The notes beneath the pieces are model-generated. The model saw only the letters and a program-made list of their open reading frames with translations. It was not told the origin of the DNA and made no database searches. From the NCBI GenBank assembly GCA_020851075.1, contig JADZDL010000256.1, forward strand, positions 38,385 through 102,384: a DNA stretch of 64,000 nucleotides, written 5' to 3'. A program made the translations under genes and the position numbers. Shown in pieces: positions 1 to 7,963 of the stretch; within the stretch, counting starts at the first letter, position 1, and every line of letters starts with the position of its first letter. Source of the stretch: Planctomycetota bacterium. Its GTDB lineage: Bacteria > Planctomycetota > UBA1135 > UBA2386.

Positions 1-473
1 ATCGCCGCGCCCTTGCCATACTGCGCGTCCTGCCACGGCCGGACGACGTAGTGACGGTCGGCGAGCTCTTCGAGCACTTCGCCGCCCATCGTCTCGCGCA
101 CGAAGTCCCAGACCTCGGGCCCGCGCACCGGTTCACTCGTGAGTTCGCGCCATTCGCCAGCGACGCGAATGCGCACCGCGCGGCCTTCGCTGACGACGAT
201 CTCGCTCGCGCCGTTGGCGACCGCATCGCGCAACAGCGTGCTGCTCATGGCATCGGTGGAAGCGATCTCCGCGCGGCGCAACGCGACCCGGCTGCGCTGC
301 AGCTCGAGCAGTCGTTTCAAGATCGCCGCATCAAGCAGGCGCTGTTCGACGAGGATCTCGCCGATGGGTCGCGTGCCGCCAGTCATGGACTGGATCAACA
401 GGCAGCGGTCCAGGTCTGCCTCCTGGACGATGCCACCTTCGAGCAGAATGCTGCCGAGTCTCGTGTCTTCCAT
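1..473 (-). CDS. PilB/PilT-like secretion or pilus ATPase, N-terminal part (runs off the left edge)
   Basis: Only the first 157 codons lie in the window; the frame is open to base 1. Residues 1-60 (LGSILLEGGIVQEADLD, then IGEILVEQRLL) follow the pattern of the MshEN/GspE N-terminal domain that precedes type II secretion and type IV pilus ATPases. Residues about 80-125 (LLRDAVANGASEIVVSEG, then a short beta-rich stretch RIRVAGEWRELT) resemble the PAS-like N-domain of PilT/PilB. The Walker motifs would lie outside the window, so the ATPase assignment is inferred from the N-terminal pattern only. The ATG at 471-473 (complement) is the first good start; a GGAGG lies rather far upstream. Confidence 0.6.
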   Translation of the reverse strand, partial: MEDTRLGSILLEGGIVQEADLDRCLLIQSMTGGTRPIGEILVEQRLLDAAILKRLLELQRSRVALRRAEIASTDAMSSTLLRDAVANGASEIVVSEGRAVRIRVAGEWRELTSEPVRGPEVWDFVRETMGGEVLEELADRHYVVRPWQDAQYGKGAA

Positions 474-546
474 TCGCCGATCGTTGCCTCCGAGCCCATA
501 CCATCGGCCCCATGGGCGATTCGGCTTGAGCCCGGGCGGGCGCCGG

Positions 547-1113
547 TCAGCGCAGGCGCTGCAAAGCGTTGGCGGCGAGTTCGGCCGCGAGCGGGTTGGC
601 GCGGAGCTTGCACTCGGCCTGCACGTGCCCAAAAGCCCCCATGGCACCGGCGCGATCGCCACTTGCCTCGGCGGCGCAGGCGGCGAGCAGATTGCCCAAC
701 ATCGGGTCGCCAAGATGGAGGAAGGTGCGCTCCTCCGGCACCGGCAGGTTCTGCAGCGGCGAGCTGCCCGGAACGCCGTTGCCACCGAGCTGCGCGGCAA
801 ATGCCGAGTAGGCGGTCCGGTCTTCGAGGGCCACCGCGGCGAGCAGCCCGGCCCACCGGTCGGCAGGGCTACTGGCGTTGGCCGCGCCGAGCACGACCGC
901 CCGCAGCGCGACGGCCCGTTCGGCTCCGTCGAGATCCCCGTCCGCCAGCTCCCGAACGGCCTCCGCGAGGCCCGGCGTGCGGACCTTCTGGTAGCCGGCG
1001 TAGGCCAACAGGCCAACCACGAGGGCCAGGAAGACGCAGAGCGGCCCGGTGAACACCCGTTCGCGAGGCGCGCCAGCCCCAACCGACCCCACCGCTGCTG
1101 GAATCTGCGACAT
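547..1113 (-). CDS. Hypothetical single-pass membrane protein
   Basis: 188 residues from the ATG at 1113; the open frame extends further upstream but that part is low-complexity and not protein-like. One membrane segment is visible at about residues 20-42 (CVFLALVVGLLAYAGY), with a short N-terminal cytoplasmic part and an Ala/Leu/Glu-rich helical C-terminal domain that looks like degenerate tetratricopeptide-type helices. I recognise no family. It is transcribed away from the H1-like gene at 1399 and towards the PilB/PilT-like gene, 73 bp apart, so it may share its transcript. Confidence 0.6.
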   Translation of the reverse strand: MSQIPAAVGSVGAGAPRERVFTGPLCVFLALVVGLLAYAGYQKVRTPGLAEAVRELADGDLDGAERAVALRAVVLGAANASSPADRWAGLLAAVALEDRTAYSAFAAQLGGNGVPGSSPLQNLPVPEERTFLHLGDPMLGNLLAACAAEASGDRAGAMGAFGHVQAECKLRANPLAAELAANALQRLR

Positions 1114-1230
1114 CGGCGGCCAGTGTGGCGACAGCCTTCCTGCGGCGCAACCATCGATCGCGCCAGCCGATGCGGGGCAGCGCGCCAGCCCCTCGAGGGC
1201 CGCCGGCGGCCTCCTTGGCAACTCAGGGCC

Positions 1231-1258
1231 TTTCGAGATGGCCAAAACCTGCTAGAAT
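1231..1258 (+). promoter_or_regulatory. Possible sigma-70 type promoter for the H1-like gene
   Basis: TTTCGA (1231-1236), a 16-bp spacer, then TAGAAT (1253-1258). The -10 hexamer matches the consensus at 5 of 6 positions, the -35 only at 3 of 6. It would give a leader of about 130 nt with two hairpins ahead of the ATG at 1399. Suggestive only. Confidence 0.35.
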
Positions 1259-1326
1259 GTCGCCCTAGAACTGGCGTCCGGGCGGACCGGAATCGACACG
1301 ACATTCCCCAGCGGCTAATTTGGAAG

Positions 1327-1350
1327 GGCGAACGCGTATTGCGTTCCGCC
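1327..1350 (+). promoter_or_regulatory. Leader hairpin upstream of the H1-like gene
   Basis: GGCGAACGC, loop GTATT, then GCGTTCCGCC: a 9-bp stem with one bulged base. With the second hairpin at 1368-1389 it fills most of the space between the putative promoter and the start codon, as expected for a structured 5' leader. Function unknown. Confidence 0.45.
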
Positions 1351-1367
1351 GTATCCAGATCCCTTCT

Positions 1368-1389
1368 GGGGCGCTCCTCTCGACGCCCC
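1368..1389 (+). promoter_or_regulatory. Second leader hairpin just before the H1-like gene start
   Basis: Perfect GGGGCG/CGCCCC stem with a 10-nt loop, ending 9 nt before the ATG at 1399. It could influence ribosome access. No clear Shine-Dalgarno sequence is visible between it and the start. Confidence 0.4.
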
Positions 1390-1398
1390 TGAAACCCC

Positions 1399-2061
1399 AT
1401 GGCATCGAAAGCCCCTAGCAAGACCCCCGCGAAGAAGACCAAGCCGAAGACCAAGCCGAAGGCCAAGTCCAGCGCGCCTCGCACCGGCAGTAGTAGCAGC
1501 ACCAGTAGCTCCCCCAAGGTTGGCGAAACCGCACCCAGCCGGTCGACCGGAACCCGTCCGGCCGCCGCCCGCAGTCCCGTGGCCCCTGCCAAGACCCGCC
1601 CGACCTTCGTGCCGCGCGCGATGGCGAGCCTCGATGACGATGACGTCCTGATGGCAAATGGCGGCGGCGGCGCAGGTTTTGGCCGCTGCGGCGGTCGCCT
1701 GCTGTCGAGCAAACTCGAGCAGACCCTCTGCAACCGCCTTGGCATCGCCGGCGTCGTGCACAGCCACAGCCCGCGCCACTACGAAGTCCGCTACAACGAA
1801 GGTCAGGTCGCGGCTTACGCGCCGATGGTCGTGCTGCGCGGCCGCGGTCGCGAAGGCAAGAGCGTCGTCATCGAGGCCGTCGAAGAGGCCACCGCCCCGA
1901 TCCTGCGCAAGGTCATCGCGTTCCGAGCCCAGTACGGGCAGGAGTTCTACGTGATCCTGGTCGCCGCTGACGAAGTGCTCGACGAGGTTCCGCTCGCCGC
2001 CTACGACGAGTCCTGCTCGTCGACGAACGTCAACACGCTGATCGCCCGCCTCGCGGAGTGA
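1399..2061 (+). CDS. Histone H1-like basic tail fused to a possible degenerate PD-(D/E)XK-type domain
   Basis: 220 residues. Residues 1-75 are a Lys/Pro/Ala/Ser-rich basic, probably disordered tail with repeated KTKPK and PAKT-type units, like bacterial histone H1-like DNA-binding tails. Residues about 100-220 look like a compact alpha/beta domain: an initial helix (LLSSKLEQTLCNRLG), a strand pair ending HYEVRYN, then strands MVVLRGRG and VVIEAVEEA and a helix. That order resembles restriction-endonuclease-like folds in which a target strand is followed by D...E-x-K, but the Asp and Lys are not evident here, so an active nuclease is unlikely. A nucleoid-associated role is inferred from the tail. 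It is monocistronic, with a structured leader and a strong hairpin after the stop. Confidence 0.55.
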   Translation: MASKAPSKTPAKKTKPKTKPKAKSSAPRTGSSSSTSSSPKVGETAPSRSTGTRPAAARSPVAPAKTRPTFVPRAMASLDDDDVLMANGGGGAGFGRCGGRLLSSKLEQTLCNRLGIAGVVHSHSPRHYEVRYNEGQVAAYAPMVVLRGRGREGKSVVIEAVEEATAPILRKVIAFRAQYGQEFYVILVAADEVLDEVPLAAYDESCSSTNVNTLIARLAE

Positions 2062-2073
2062 TCCCTCTGGAGC

Positions 2074-2101
2074 CCGGGCGGGCCCCAAAGCGGGCCCCCG
2101 G
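2074..2101 (+). terminator. GC-rich hairpin after the H1-like gene
   Basis: GGGCCC (2080-2085), loop CAAAGC, GGGCCC (2092-2097); the stem extends outward to about 10 bp across a small bulge. It begins 12 nt after the stop codon. There is no U-tract, so if it terminates it is not a classical intrinsic terminator. Confidence 0.5.
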
Positions 2102-2265
2102 AAGCTCGAAAACGCCCCGGAACCCGACGATTTTGCGCCTTCGTGCCCAGGAGAAATGCACTCCGGCAGCGTAGAGGCGCGTGATGAGGCTGGCAGCGCA
2201 GGCACTCGGCAGGTATCGTACCGCGCCCTTTTGTCCGCTCTACCCCCAGCTTCCGAGTCACGACG

Positions 2266-4446
2266 TTGACGCACGACCTCGTCCATCTCGCGCGTTCCCT
2301 CCAGCTAGACACCCTCGAAGATGCTTGGGCGCAGGCGGTGCAAGCCCCGCGCGCCGAGGACACCGACCGCTACGCAGCTGCCATCGATCAGCTGTGTGAG
2401 CGAGATCTGGCCAGCCGCGCGCTCCCCCTGGCCAAAGCAATGATCGACGCGCTGGCCGCTGGCAACGCCGTCGATGCCGCGATGGAACTGGGCTTCCGCG
2501 TGCTGCGCCGCAGCGCCCACAACGACGCACTCGTGAAGGGCATCGCCGCCCTCATCGAACAGCGCTACGGCAGCGAAGATTGGTTCCCCGTGTTGAGCAC
2601 GCGCGCCGGCCTCAGCAGCGGCGCTGCGGTCCCCGCCATCCTCGAGTTTGATCGCCTGCGTCGATTCACCAAGGGCTTCGTGGTCTACCACGCGGCTGGT
2701 TGGGGCGAGGGCAGCGTCACCGACTTTGCCGCTCCGACGCAGGAAGTCACGGTCGCCTTCGCCACCGGTCGTCGCGAATCGTTCCCGCTCGACACCCTGC
2801 TCTCGCGCTTCAAGCCGCTCGACCCCAACGACCTGCGCGCGATGAAGCTCATGCAGATGGACAAGCTGCGCGAAGAGGCCGAAAAGCGGCCGAGCGCGCT
2901 GCTGCGCCGCGTTGCCACGCTGTATCGCGGCACGATCACGAGCCAGCAGCTCAAGTCCGAACTGTCGCCCGCGGTGATCAGCGAGAAGGATTGGCCTTCG
3001 TTCTGGAAGCGCGCCAAGGCGGCCGCCACGAAGGACCCGTGGCTGCGCGTCGAAGGTTCGACGACCCGCCCGACGTTCGTCGTGCGCGAGAAGCCAGTCG
3101 GCCTCGTCGACGAAGCGACGGTGACCCTAGGCCACCAGAACGACCTCGGCCAGCGCATTGGCGTGTTGCGCGACTATCTCGCGCGCGGCGAAGACGAAGA
3201 AGTGCGTTCGCAGATCCTCACGCTCGCGGCCAAGACCGTCGACGCGGCGATCGAAGAGAAGAAGGCCACGCACGCGCACATCCTCGACGGCATCCTGTTC
3301 CTTGAGGAAAACGGTCTGCAGGCCTCCGTGCCGGCTGCCAAGGAACTGCGCGCCCTGCTCGTCAAGGAAGACGGCAGCCTGCGCCCCGCCGCGATCGACC
3401 GCCTCGCCACGCAGGCCTCGCGCGAACACGCGATCGAACTGCTGCCCCAGGCTCTCGGGGAAAACTGGGCCGAACAGTGCGCGGTGCTGCTGACCGAGTG
3501 GCCAAACTCGGTGCTCGAAAACGTCGTCAACAAGCTGCTCACGCAGAACCAGGGCCCGCTCTGCCTGCCGATGTGGGACCGGGTTGCGCCGTATCCAAAG
3601 CGCTACCCGCTGATGACCTACCTGCTCGGCAAGCTCTACGGCGACGGTCTGTTCGACGCCATGGAGCAACGCCCGTCGCCGGTCGCCGTCGGCCGCGTGA
3701 TGCTGCACCTCGGCCGCGTGCTCAATGAAGACCGCAAGCGCAACGTGGTGCACAGCCGCTTGCTCGGCCGCCTCACGAGCTTGCTCACGGGCAAGCGCGG
3801 GCTCCTGCACCGCTCGCTCGACGGCATCTCACGCGAGGACCTGACGCACTACGTCGGCATCATCAAGCGCTCCGGCGAGGACTTCCCGCAGGAGATCGTC
3901 GACATGATCGACCGCGTGGTCGCCGACAAGTACCCGGACATCCACGCCCGGCCGGAGCTGCCGTTCTGGGAGAAGGAGTACATCTACACGACGCTCGACG
4001 GCCTCCACCGCATCAAGGAGGACTACCGCGTGCTCGTCGAGGACAAGATCCCGGCCAACAGCAAGTCGATCGGCGCCGCCGCCTCACTCGGCGACCTCAG
4101 CGAGAACAGCGAGTGGGAATCGGCCATGGAAGAGCAGCGCAACCTCACCGGTCGCGCGCAGGACATGGACCAGCAGCTGCGCAGCGCTCGCCTCATCGAG
4201 GACCAGGACGTGCCCGACGACCGCGTCGCTCCCGGCACCAAGGTCACCTTCGTCGAAGAACTGTCGGGCAAGCACGTCACCTACCGCGTGCTCGGTCCGT
4301 GGGACGTCAACGACGACCACACGATCAACTACCTCGCGCCGATCGCGCAGGGCCTGCTCGGCAAGACCGTCGGCGAGTTCGGCGAAGTGCCTGGGCCGAC
4401 CGGCCCCGTTCGCGTCCAGATCTCGGTGATCGAACGGATCGTGTGA
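2266..4446 (+). CDS. greA: GreA/GreB-family transcription elongation factor with large N-terminal extension
   Basis: 726 residues with a TTG start. The C-terminal 150 or so residues are a GreA-type domain: the antiparallel coiled coil with its acidic tip GDLSENSEWE (Asp610 and Glu613 correspond to the catalytic acidic pair that reaches the RNA polymerase active site), then the FKBP-like C-terminal domain ending in QISVIERIV. Its role is to rescue backtracked polymerase by stimulating transcript cleavage. Bacterial GreA is usually about 160 residues; the helical, repeat-like extension of about 570 residues matches the long GreA forms known in Chlamydiae and related phyla, whose extra part is of uncertain function. 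It heads a tightly packed gene run; its TGA overlaps the next GTG start by 4 bp. Confidence 0.9.
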   Translation: MTHDLVHLARSLQLDTLEDAWAQAVQAPRAEDTDRYAAAIDQLCERDLASRALPLAKAMIDALAAGNAVDAAMELGFRVLRRSAHNDALVKGIAALIEQRYGSEDWFPVLSTRAGLSSGAAVPAILEFDRLRRFTKGFVVYHAAGWGEGSVTDFAAPTQEVTVAFATGRRESFPLDTLLSRFKPLDPNDLRAMKLMQMDKLREEAEKRPSALLRRVATLYRGTITSQQLKSELSPAVISEKDWPSFWKRAKAAATKDPWLRVEGSTTRPTFVVREKPVGLVDEATVTLGHQNDLGQRIGVLRDYLARGEDEEVRSQILTLAAKTVDAAIEEKKATHAHILDGILFLEENGLQASVPAAKELRALLVKEDGSLRPAAIDRLATQASREHAIELLPQALGENWAEQCAVLLTEWPNSVLENVVNKLLTQNQGPLCLPMWDRVAPYPKRYPLMTYLLGKLYGDGLFDAMEQRPSPVAVGRVMLHLGRVLNEDRKRNVVHSRLLGRLTSLLTGKRGLLHRSLDGISREDLTHYVGIIKRSGEDFPQEIVDMIDRVVADKYPDIHARPELPFWEKEYIYTTLDGLHRIKEDYRVLVEDKIPANSKSIGAAASLGDLSENSEWESAMEEQRNLTGRAQDMDQQLRSARLIEDQDVPDDRVAPGTKVTFVEELSGKHVTYRVLGPWDVNDDHTINYLAPIAQGLLGKTVGEFGEVPGPTGPVRVQISVIERIV

Positions 4447-5168
4447 GTTCCCCGGCGCCCACCCAGCGCCTGGTGCTCGAACTCGGCGCCGGCGAGCGGA
4501 TCGTCGGCGACCACCTGCCCGGCGCTTTGCCGGGCTACCTGTACCTGCACGGCATGGGCTCGGTGCGGGCCGGCGAGAAGAGCGAGCGCTTGCTCGACCA
4601 CGCGGCGCAGAAGGGCCGCGCGTTCACGCGCTTCGACTTCCGCGGCCACGGGGAATCGTCCGGACAGATGGGCCAGGTCACGATCCGCGAGATCCTCGAG
4701 GACACCGCCCAGGTGCTGCGCGCCGTCGGCCCCTGCGTGCTGGTCGGCTCGAGCCTCGGTGGCCTCGTCGGCACCTTTGTGACCGCCCAACATGCCGATC
4801 TCGTGGTCGGCCTCACGCTGCTAGCCCCGGCTTTCGGCCTGCTCGCGCGCCTGGAGCACCGCCTCGACCCCCAGGGCCGCATGTGGACCAGCGACGGCCG
4901 TTCGTTCCATCTCGCCGAACGTGTGGCCGCCGACGCGCGCACCCTCGACGAATCGAGCCTGCCGGGGCGCATCCACGTGCCCACCCTGGTCGTGCACGGC
5001 ACCGCCGACGAAGTCGTGCCACCAGCGGCCAGCGAACGGCTGTTTGCGGCGCTCGCGACCCCGCGCAAGGAACTCTGGCTCGTTCCGGGCGGCGGCCACC
5101 GCCTCAACGAGATCGCCGCCGAGATCGGCCCGCGCACCGATGCTCTCGTCGCGTGCTGGCGCGGGTAG
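4443..5168 (+). CDS. Alpha/beta hydrolase (serine esterase/thioesterase type)
   Basis: 241 residues. The GTG start overlaps the greA stop (GTGA), indicating translational coupling; no ATG fits better. The fold landmarks are complete: oxyanion strand YLYLHGMGS, the DFRGHGESSG loop, nucleophile elbow VGSSLGG (Ser104), acid Asp189 in HGTADEVVP and His219 in GGGHR. The arrangement resembles small YqiA/ABHD10-like esterases that act on acyl or thioester substrates, but the substrate cannot be read from the sequence. It has no signal peptide, so it is cytoplasmic. A D-serine dehydratase-like gene follows after 4 bp. Confidence 0.85.
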   Translation: MSSPAPTQRLVLELGAGERIVGDHLPGALPGYLYLHGMGSVRAGEKSERLLDHAAQKGRAFTRFDFRGHGESSGQMGQVTIREILEDTAQVLRAVGPCVLVGSSLGGLVGTFVTAQHADLVVGLTLLAPAFGLLARLEHRLDPQGRMWTSDGRSFHLAERVAADARTLDESSLPGRIHVPTLVVHGTADEVVPPAASERLFAALATPRKELWLVPGGGHRLNEIAAEIGPRTDALVACWRG

Positions 5169-5172
5169 ACTC

Positions 5173-6324
5173 ATGGCGACCAGCCCCCACCTCGCCATGC
5201 GGCTCGAAGACCTGCAAACGCCAACCCTGCTGATCCACCTCGATCGCATCCGGCACAACCTTGCCACGATGCGCCGCTGGCTCGCCGGCGATCTGCAGCG
5301 ATGGCGCCCGCACGTGAAGACCTGCAAGGTGCCCGAGGTGCTCGCGCTGCTCCTTGAGGCCGGCGTGCGACGCTTCAAGTGCGCGACCACGCGCGAAGCC
5401 GAAGTGCTGCTCAGCACCGCGCACGGCACGATCCCAGGCGAGCCGATCGACCTGCTGTTTGCCATGAATCTGCAGGGCCCCAACCTCGCGCGCGCCGCCG
5501 CCATTGCCGAAGGGGCGCCCCGCCACCGCTTCGCCGTGCTCACCGAGTCCCCCGAACACGCGCAGCACGTGGCCGGTCTCGGGCTCGGCGCGTTCGTCGA
5601 TCTCGATCCTGGCTACCATCGCACCGGCATTCCCCTCGACGAATTCGATCGCATCGCCGCGGTGACCACGGCCGCCGGCCAAGCCCTGCGCGGCCTGCAT
5701 TGTTACGACGGCCATCTGCACTCGGGCTCGATGGCCGAACGTACGACCGCCGCGCACGCGATCTACCGCGACTTCGTGAGCCTGGCCCAACGACTCCACG
5801 TGCGCGGCGAACTCATCACGAGTGGCACCCCGACGTTTCCCGCCGCGCTGTCGTTTGCGGCGTTTGCCGAGTTGGAACACACGGTGAGTCCGGGCACGGT
5901 GGTCTATTGGGACGCGCGCAGCGACCAGCTCGGCATCGATGGCTTTCAATGCGCCGTCGAAGTGCAGGCGCGCGTGATCAGTCGCCCGACGGCAACCCGT
6001 TTCACCTTGGATGCCGGCAGCAAAGCACTCGATGCGGCCGCTGGCGATCCCTGCGCCGAAGCGCGGGGGGCCTTCTGCGCCACCGCGCAGACGCCGAGTG
6101 AAGAGCACTTGCCGATGCGTTGCGCCGACGGCGAAGCGCCGCCACTCGGCACCATCCTGCGCCTCGTGCCGCGCCACGTCTGCCCGACCGTGAACCTCGC
6201 TTCCGATGCGGTGCTCGTCGAGGACGGGCGCATCGTCGCCATCGTGCCGGTGCGCGCGCGCGGCCACGAAACCCTGCCGCGCCAGGAACGCACCCGCGAC
6301 CAGCTGGAGATTCGATTCCGGTGA
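5173..6324 (+). CDS. PLP enzyme of the D-serine dehydratase / D-threonine aldolase family
   Basis: 383 residues. The N-terminal fold-type III (alanine racemase-like) barrel opens with DLQTPTLLIHLDRIRHNL and the PLP-lysine motif HVKTCK (Lys49). The C-terminal D-serine dehydratase-like domain ends with RHVCPTVNL, whose His and Cys are the zinc ligands in the eukaryotic-type D-serine dehydratase family. Such enzymes deaminate D-serine to pyruvate and ammonia or cleave D-3-hydroxy amino acids; which of these applies is not resolved. ATG at 5173 follows the hydrolase stop by 4 bp; an in-frame ATG at 5197 is an alternative. Its stop overlaps the next GTG. Confidence 0.85.
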   Translation: MATSPHLAMRLEDLQTPTLLIHLDRIRHNLATMRRWLAGDLQRWRPHVKTCKVPEVLALLLEAGVRRFKCATTREAEVLLSTAHGTIPGEPIDLLFAMNLQGPNLARAAAIAEGAPRHRFAVLTESPEHAQHVAGLGLGAFVDLDPGYHRTGIPLDEFDRIAAVTTAAGQALRGLHCYDGHLHSGSMAERTTAAHAIYRDFVSLAQRLHVRGELITSGTPTFPAALSFAAFAELEHTVSPGTVVYWDARSDQLGIDGFQCAVEVQARVISRPTATRFTLDAGSKALDAAAGDPCAEARGAFCATAQTPSEEHLPMRCADGEAPPLGTILRLVPRHVCPTVNLASDAVLVEDGRIVAIVPVRARGHETLPRQERTRDQLEIRFR

Positions 6325-6926
6325 TCCCCGTTCCTCCCGCCCTGCAACGCGCCGCGGACGAAATCGACGGTTGGCTCGACCTGCGCTGCCCCGAACGCGC
6401 GCTCGATCTGCTCGCGCCGCTACTCGACGATCCCCTAGGCCGGCCCGCCGGCCTCACGATGCGCATTCGCGCGCGGGCTCGCCTGGGCCAATACCAGGCC
6501 GCCCTCGCCGACCTCGCCGAACTGCGCGCTGGCGGCCACCTGCCGGAATGGGTGGATCTGACCGAAGCCTGGTGCCGCAAACGCCTCGCCGACCTGCCGG
6601 GGGCCATTCGCAGCCTCGAGCGCCTGCTCGCGCGCGATGCGAGGTCGGATATCGGCCACTTCAATCTCGGCTGCTATCTGGCGCTCGCTGGCGAACGGCA
6701 GCGCGCCATCGACGAGATCACGGTCGCCTGCGGCATCAACGACAGCTTCCGCGACTTCGCGCGCGACGAACCCGACCTCGACAGCCTGCGCAACGACCCG
6801 ACCTTCCGGCAGCTGATGCGACAGGGAGAACGTCACCCCGACGACCACCGCGGTCCTGGGGCGGCTGGGCACGCCACGGACGAAGAGGACGACGAGGACA
6901 CCCCGCCCGCCCACGGGCTGAATTGA
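6321..6926 (+). CDS. Tetratricopeptide-repeat protein
   Basis: 201 residues from a GTG that overlaps the preceding TGA by 4 bp. It is mostly helical with three or so TPR-like pairs (for example GHFNLGCYLALAGERQRAIDEITVAC), followed by the DPDLDSLRNDPTFRQL segment often seen at the end of bacterial TPR proteins and an acidic, low-complexity tail. A scaffold or chaperone-like role is typical of the fold. The partner is unknown, though the next three genes form a MoxR module. Confidence 0.75.
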   Translation: MIPVPPALQRAADEIDGWLDLRCPERALDLLAPLLDDPLGRPAGLTMRIRARARLGQYQAALADLAELRAGGHLPEWVDLTEAWCRKRLADLPGAIRSLERLLARDARSDIGHFNLGCYLALAGERQRAIDEITVACGINDSFRDFARDEPDLDSLRNDPTFRQLMRQGERHPDDHRGPGAAGHATDEEDDEDTPPAHGLN

Positions 6927-6942
6927 CACGCGGGTGGCTTCG

Positions 6943-7953
6943 ATGCCACCGGCAGATGCCAGACCCGAAGCACGCGGCAGCGCCGAACGGTCGAAACAGA
7001 GGCAGGAGCGCACCTTGCCTTTGCCACAGAGAACCCTCGACGCGCAGCAGGCGCGGGCCGCCATCGAACAGACCATCCAGAGTGTGGTCTCGGTGCCCAA
7101 CCACGTCACCGAACCGATCCTCTGCGCCCTGGTGGTCGGCGGCCACGTGCTGCTCGAGGGCATCCCTGGCATCGGCAAGACGCTGCTCGCGCGCACGCTC
7201 GCGCAATGCGTCGATTGCGACTTCCGCCGCATCCAGTTCACCAACGACCTGATGCCGTCCGACGTCGTCGGCACCGCCGTCTGGCGGCCCGACCTCGGCA
7301 AGTTCGCGTTCGTGCGCGGGCCGCTGTTTGCCAATCTGGTGCTCGCCGACGAGATCAACCGCACGAGTCCGCGCACGTTGTCGTGCCTGCTCGAAGCGAT
7401 GGAGAACGGCCGCGTCTCGGTGGAAGGCCGCACACTGGAACTCGGCTCGCCGTTCACGGTGCTCGCTACGCGCAATCCGATCGAGTTCCACGGCACCTAC
7501 CCGGTTCCGGAAGCGGCGCTGGATCGTTTCCTCGTGCGGGTCGAAGTCGGCTATCCCGATCCGGCCGCCGAACTCGCGCTCTACAGCGGCAAGGACCCCG
7601 AAGCCGTGCTCGCCACCGTGCAGCCCATGATCACGCGCGCCGACCTGCTGGCGCTGCGCGAACAGGCGGAAGCCGTCGAAGTCAGTGGCCCGGTGGCCGA
7701 ATACGCCTACCGCATCGTGCAGGCCACGCGCGAACACGAACTCGTGCAGCTCGGTGCGAGCCCGCGCGCGGCGCTCGCCTGGCTGCGCGCAGCGAAGGGG
7801 CGCGCGCTGCTGCATGGCCGCGACTACGTGCTCCCCGACGACCTGAAGACGCTCGCGATCCCGAGCCTCGCGCACCGCGTGTTCCTGCGCGGCGAAGCGA
7901 CCGCCAGCACGCTGCTCGGCGAACTCCTGCAGACCGTCGAGGTACCGCTGTAG
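6943..7953 (+). CDS. MoxR-family AAA+ ATPase
   Basis: 336 residues from the ATG at 6943; an in-frame GTG at 6934 is possible. Walker A is GIPGIGKT (residues 73-80), Walker B LVLADEINR (about 132-140), followed by the typical LLEAMENGRVSVEG and ATRNPIEFHGTYPVPEAALDRF sensor regions and the C-terminal lid. MoxR ATPases act as chaperones or maturation factors. The downstream DUF58 and transglutaminase genes are the standard partners, so this is a MoxR-DUF58-TgpA system probably working at the cell envelope. Confidence 0.92.
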   Translation: MPPADARPEARGSAERSKQRQERTLPLPQRTLDAQQARAAIEQTIQSVVSVPNHVTEPILCALVVGGHVLLEGIPGIGKTLLARTLAQCVDCDFRRIQFTNDLMPSDVVGTAVWRPDLGKFAFVRGPLFANLVLADEINRTSPRTLSCLLEAMENGRVSVEGRTLELGSPFTVLATRNPIEFHGTYPVPEAALDRFLVRVEVGYPDPAAELALYSGKDPEAVLATVQPMITRADLLALREQAEAVEVSGPVAEYAYRIVQATREHELVQLGASPRAALAWLRAAKGRALLHGRDYVLPDDLKTLAIPSLAHRVFLRGEATASTLLGELLQTVEVPL

Positions 7954-7963
7954 GCGGGCAAAC

